Part shown: positions 59,648 to 64,000 of the stretch, in pieces | Layout of the letters: each line of letters opens with the position of its first letter | How positions within the stretch are numbered: position 1 is the first letter of the stretch | DNA from: Solanum dulcamara | Taxonomy: Eukaryota > Streptophyta > Magnoliopsida > Solanales > Solanaceae | Direction: 5' to 3' | NCBI RefSeq assembly: GCF_947179165.1 | Contig: NC_077245.1 | Location: forward strand, 38,495,286 to 38,559,285 | Length of the DNA stretch: 64,000 nt | Made by a program: the position numbers and the translations under genes | The notes under the pieces: generated by a model | Database searches by the model: none | What the model was told of the DNA's origin: nothing | Seen by the model: the letters and a program-made list of their open reading frames with translations, nothing else

Positions 59648-62600
59648 TGTAAGACCCCAAAAGTTGAAAACATGGATGAAAAATAAAAACTCAAGGAAAT
59701 AGAACTGATCTTAGGTTTATGAGTCCCTTTACAACTCATAGATGTCCCTACGACTGATGAGTCATAGAGTGAACTCTTGAGTTTGATTCAAGATTACCCT
59801 CAAGAGAAGTCCTACGACTTAATAAGATGAGTCGCCTTCCTGTTGATGAGTTATAAGGAAGACTTGTACAAAAACTTCAGAGATCCTCAATTTGTAGGTT
59901 TTCAAGACCTACAGGACGAATGGTATTGATGAGTTATAAGGAAGTTTACTAGTTGTAATAATGAATCGTAAAAAAACATCAGAGGACCTGAAATTAGATC
60001 TTCATCAGGCCTGCAATGATGAATCAAGTCTATTAGTCATTCACTTGAGGATGACTCGTAGAACCCTAGTGGTAGGTTCAAAATCCGAGTTTAATAAACG
60101 GAAATCTTATCCTTTCCCAAAATTTGGTTCAATGAACCTAGACATTATTATGGCCAAGTTAAATCCTATAACTACCCAACCCTTTTAAATTCCCTCTATT
60201 CTAAATCATTCTTCAAAACATCCCCTAAAGCAAGATCATAAATCATCTCAAGCTCTCCTTTAAATTTCAAGCTAGAGTTTCAAGTTCATCAATGTTCTTC
60301 TTCAATTTTGAGTTGATTTCACAAAGGTATGTGGGGATTGATCCATGGGTGTCTGTCACCCATGGATTTCCAAGGTTTTCGTAAAAATTTCTTCAAATTT
60401 TAATTATCTATTAATCCTAGTTTTGATGAATTACATTGGGCTATCTCAATTTTGTTTTACATGCTATCAATGATCACTATAAGTATGTTTCGATATAAAC
60501 TCTACAATTTCAAGTTGAATTATTAATGCCATACATAAAGATACTTTCAATTATGATTATGAGATTCAATGATGATTTACATGAGTTTGATTATGAGTTC
60601 AATGATTTTCAAAGAAAAGCTTGCATGAATGAAGTTGAGATTCAAGATTTAATAATGAAAGTTATGAGGATGATCAATTATAATCTAACAAAGTTATTAT
60701 GTTATGATAAGGACAATTCTCACACAATTATGTTTAAAGATGGTGATAAGGACAATTCTCACAAAAGTTATGGATTCTTATAAATCCGTAAAGTTAATGA
60801 TCTACTTTAACGACTATTTTTATGATGAAGTTAATGTGGATACTTCTATGTTTTAATAAATTTCGTTGGGATATTGACTAAGCACCGAAAGGATTTATAG
60901 GTGGGGTTCATTCTGGTAACGTAGTTAGTTATCCAAGGGAATCCTAGTAGCAACCTAAAGTCTCAAACTACGTTACCCCCGTTGGTTGCCCTCATGGCTT
61001 AGCTAGTGAATCCACATATATCTCAAAAAGTTAAAGTTGTTCTCATAGAGTCTACCTTGGAAAGTAGCCTCTCTCTTTTCTATGTGGGAGTTACATCTGA
61101 TTCCATATTATAGCTCATATGGTCTTAAGATGTCGGTTAAAGGTCTTATCCCGCACAAGTTGTATGCAAAGATATGAGAGTTATATGAAGTTTTATGATA
61201 TATTGACCATACGTTTTCATATGTTTTCAAATGCTTTAAGCCTTAATTATGTCATTATGATTGGGAATGTATCTTATGTCATATTGTTCACGTTCTTTTA
61301 CTTGTTCATGAATATCTCACATACTTAGTACCTTCTATGTACTAACGCATATTTTTCCTACATTTTTGTCATAATGTAGGGACGGACGACACTCACGCTC
61401 CTCACATTCGTGGCTAGAGTTGCTTTACTTTTAAAGAGTTGGTGAGTCCTCATTCATCGGGAAAATGACTTTTCTTTCATGTAGTTTACTTGACTTTTCT
61501 CTTATGATTTGGATGAGCTAGGAGCTTTGTCCTGAGCCCCCATCTAACCTAGAATAGAGGCATGGTTAGATGTTAAATTTTATGTAGTCCATCTTGGATA
61601 TCTGGACAGAGTTTACTATCACGACCCAAGTCTAGGGCCTAGACGTGATATGGCGAATGAGGAACCCTAAAGTACCTCAAAAAAGCCTCTTAGCATTCTT
61701 TTAGACTTTCATAGGTAATGACAATAAATAAACAAGCGGAAATCATAATAGTAAATCTTCAACTTACATATGTCCATCAATACCTCTAACTTTTACATTT
61801 AACGGAGCTAAAAAAAGTTCCTAGCTTACGCTCAATCATAATAGAATGAAATGCCATAGTAAGTGTCTAAAGATCTCAACATATCATAAACTAGAAAGAT
61901 AAAGGAGTATTGTTCTCGGAACATGGGAACTCACCAAAAGTAGTCTTCAAATGAAATCTCAACTAGCTGCGTGGAGGAGAACGAGGAGGATCACCGATCC
62001 CTACATGATGATATTATGTAGGCAAAAGAGTATGTTTTAGTACTTTGAATGTACTAAGTATGTAAGCATGCATGAACATAAACATTGAGAAAACATTAAA
62101 AACATTTATGTAATATGAAACATAGTGCAATGCATACATAATCAATCATATAGATATCCTTTAAAACATTCATTTTTGTGGGAAAATGACCATAACCGAC
62201 ATTTAAGACCATGCGAGCTATTACATGGAATCCAACAAAACCCCGTACGTTGGACGGAGAGACTACTTGTCGGGTAGAACTCCGTCAACTTCATTCATTT
62301 TTAACTTTAACTTTAATGGCTATTTGTAGATCCATTAGCCTAAGACTACAAAGGCTCCCATGTTGGCACATAGTTAATGAGACAAAAGGTTGCTATTAGG
62401 ATTCCCTTACCGAATTCCACCTCAATGATCCATTCGGTGTTAAGTCAATCCCATGAAATAGTTTAATACTTCAAAATAGTCATAGCATATAGCTTTACAA
62501 TTCAAAATATCATATTCGGTTGAATAGCTCATTAAAACATTTGGTGATTCAAATATGCAAGAATTATCCATATTTCATAAAGAATCCATCATTCATAGTA

Positions 62601-64000
62601 TTTCATCATTCTTTTATTTCACAAGATTCTCTTTTGATCATACATATTGCTATCATAAACATTTATTTGGAGTCAAAGCTTTCAAGTCAAACTTCATTGA
62701 AAATATAATAAAACTAGGTGGGTTCAAATCACTTCAAATTTCAAGCATGTATGCAAATAAAATTATGTATAAATACTTTAAAATTTATCCATAAAAAATC
62801 ATACTTTAAACAACCCTCCATGAATTTCAAGAACTTTTAAAGAGCTAAATAGAGAAAATACTTGCAAACTAACAATCCATACATATGAAATTATTTTCCA
62901 TTAAAATAGATCAATAATCATTAGTTTAACCATGATTCATGCTATTAAGTAAAAATAAGAATTATCCATAAGAAAATCTTACTTGAAATCAAAAGATTTA
63001 GTTGAAACAGTTTTGAACTACATGGGTGAAATAACTCATGGATGAACACCCACATACCCTAGAGTAAAGCTTAAATAAAATAAATATAATTTATCATATA
63101 ATAGAAATACTTTACGCATGAGAGTAGAAGGAATACTCTCATTAAAGCCTTACATACCTGGAATCCGAAGCGTTCTCAGAATCAAAAAACTTAACAAACA
63201 CTCTTTAATCCTAAAATTTCTCCTCGTCGGATCATTTTGTGTACTACCCGGAGTATATGAATTACCAAAATAGTATTTCTATACTACTAAGAACTAAATC
63301 AATATTTTGAAAATGATTAAAGGAGTGTATAGAGACAAGAGTTGCTTGAAAAAACTTGATGAACAAAATAATGAAATAAGATGAGTATTTATAGGTGTGA
63401 ATGAGGGACCTAACAATAATTAAAATAATTATAAAGAAAAATTTAAAAAATTAATGGAATATTGTGATGTCATGAGTGATTTCAAATGGAGAACTTTGAT
63501 TCATGGGTGATTTCAAATGGATCTAAATCTTTCCATGGTTGGTGAGATGAACTTTCTTTTAACGAAATACCCTTTTTTAAAGATGAGTTTGAAAAAGATA
63601 ACTTCCTCATTAGGATTTTAGTGTAGTTATATGAATTATTTCTATAAAAGTCTACTTTCATTTCACTCAATAATCAACCAATTTGGAGAAACCTACAGTG
63701 ATATGATTTTTTTTCTACAAACACTCTATTTCGTCACAACACCATGGCTTGCAATAATTCATTTATTTGATTACTTAACCTCCAAAACTTAAAATATAGT
63801 ATTCACAAAAATTGTAGGTAATGATATTCAAGTTATTAAGAAATTTGATTTATTTTCATCGAGAATTGGAACATCATATACAATATTTTTAAGGGGTGTT
63901 ACATTTACTCTCCTTTGACTTCTTGTTGATTTGTTTCTTTCTCTTATCTTATTATGCCTTTACCTTATGTATGCAATATATGCTAAGATGGCTTGGTTGG
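59648..64000 (+). mobile_element. Plus-strand LTR running off the window, split by a solo LTR
   Basis: It starts TGTAAGACCCC. Segments 59648-61616 and 63909-64000 belong together; the last bases (TGCAATATATGCTAAG...TGGTTGG) match the complement of the 55290-55330 LTR end, so fewer than 100 bases are missing if it is a solo LTR. It contains TTAGTAC-CTTCTAT-GTACTAA (61325-61345) and CCTACAT...ATGTAGG (61357-61380). The first 400 bases carry many diverged GATGAGTTATAAGGA-type words. Short reading frames have no domain. Confidence 0.8.
61617..63903 (-). mobile_element. Solo LTR (2287 bp), TSD TTTAC
   Basis: On the plus strand TATCACGACCCAAGTCTAG...AAGGGGTGTTACA, with TTTAC at 61612-61616 and 63904-63908. 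On its own strand it starts TGTAACACCCC and ends ...GGGTCGTGATA, so the 3' dinucleotide is TA rather than CA. Hairpins: CCTACAT-GATGATATT-ATGTAGG (62001-62023) and TTAGTAC-TTTGAAT-GTACTAA (62037-62057). Same superfamily of LTRs as the old element; no coding sequence. Confidence 0.93.

Noticed and set aside
1..64000. Many open frames of 60-120 codons as possible host genes
   Set aside because: They lie inside LTRs or antisense to pol, have no recognisable domain, no exon structure supported by conserved protein text, and often occur on both strands at once.

Overview
The window is plant nuclear heterochromatin made almost entirely of nested Ty3/gypsy LTR retrotransposons. I see no host protein-coding gene. 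Elements are of the Tekay/Del chromovirus type, judged by an integrase followed by a chromodomain-like tail, an initiator-tRNA-Met primer site (TGGTATCAGAGC), and long LTRs that start TGTTACACCCC and end GGGTCGTGACA. These LTR ends recall repeats I associate with Solanaceae; that taxon is an inference, and a dicot with a large repeat-rich genome is the safer statement.

Layout. (1) 1-27271: a plus-strand tandem array, integrase end / LTR (1129-3976) / decayed internal region / integrase end / LTR (10401-27271). It was later hit by a solo LTR (6164-9858, TSD TCACC) and by a second solo LTR (11134-24892, TSD GTGGG). The second contains a young complete minus-strand element (11520-22267, TSD AGGTG). 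(2) 27570-59647: one old minus-strand autonomous-type element with gag, protease, RT, RNase H, integrase and chromodomain, all broken by stops and frameshifts. It was split by a solo LTR (29894-32594, TSD CACCC), a complete plus-strand element (34870-49525, TSD AATCT) that itself holds a solo LTR (40008-43766, TSD GTTAG), a solo LTR (49801-53625, TSD GGTTG), and an LTR-like insert (55231 to about 57512). (3) 59648-64000: a plus-strand LTR running off the window, holding a solo LTR (61617-63903, TSD TTTAC). Eight insertions have 5-bp target duplications that I could read exactly.

The two complete elements (11520-22267 and 34870-49525) belong to one non-autonomous, LARD-like group: LTRs of about 3.3-3.6 kb around an internal region with only integrase remnants. 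The younger one has two 3552-bp LTRs with about eight visible differences, so it moved recently although its coding capacity was already gone. It must have used proteins from another element.

Most notable: both complete elements carry a 5S rRNA-derived segment in antisense in the internal region (16359-16473 and 44549-44655). The LTRs also share an unlisted set of structures: a cassette of consecutive hairpins with a compensatory base change, an array of hairpins built on CACCGAGTCCC...GGGCCGG, palindromic G-box clusters upstream of a TATA box, and a 47-nt exon-like block kept at exactly 47 nt in seven diverged copies between AG and GTATGT.
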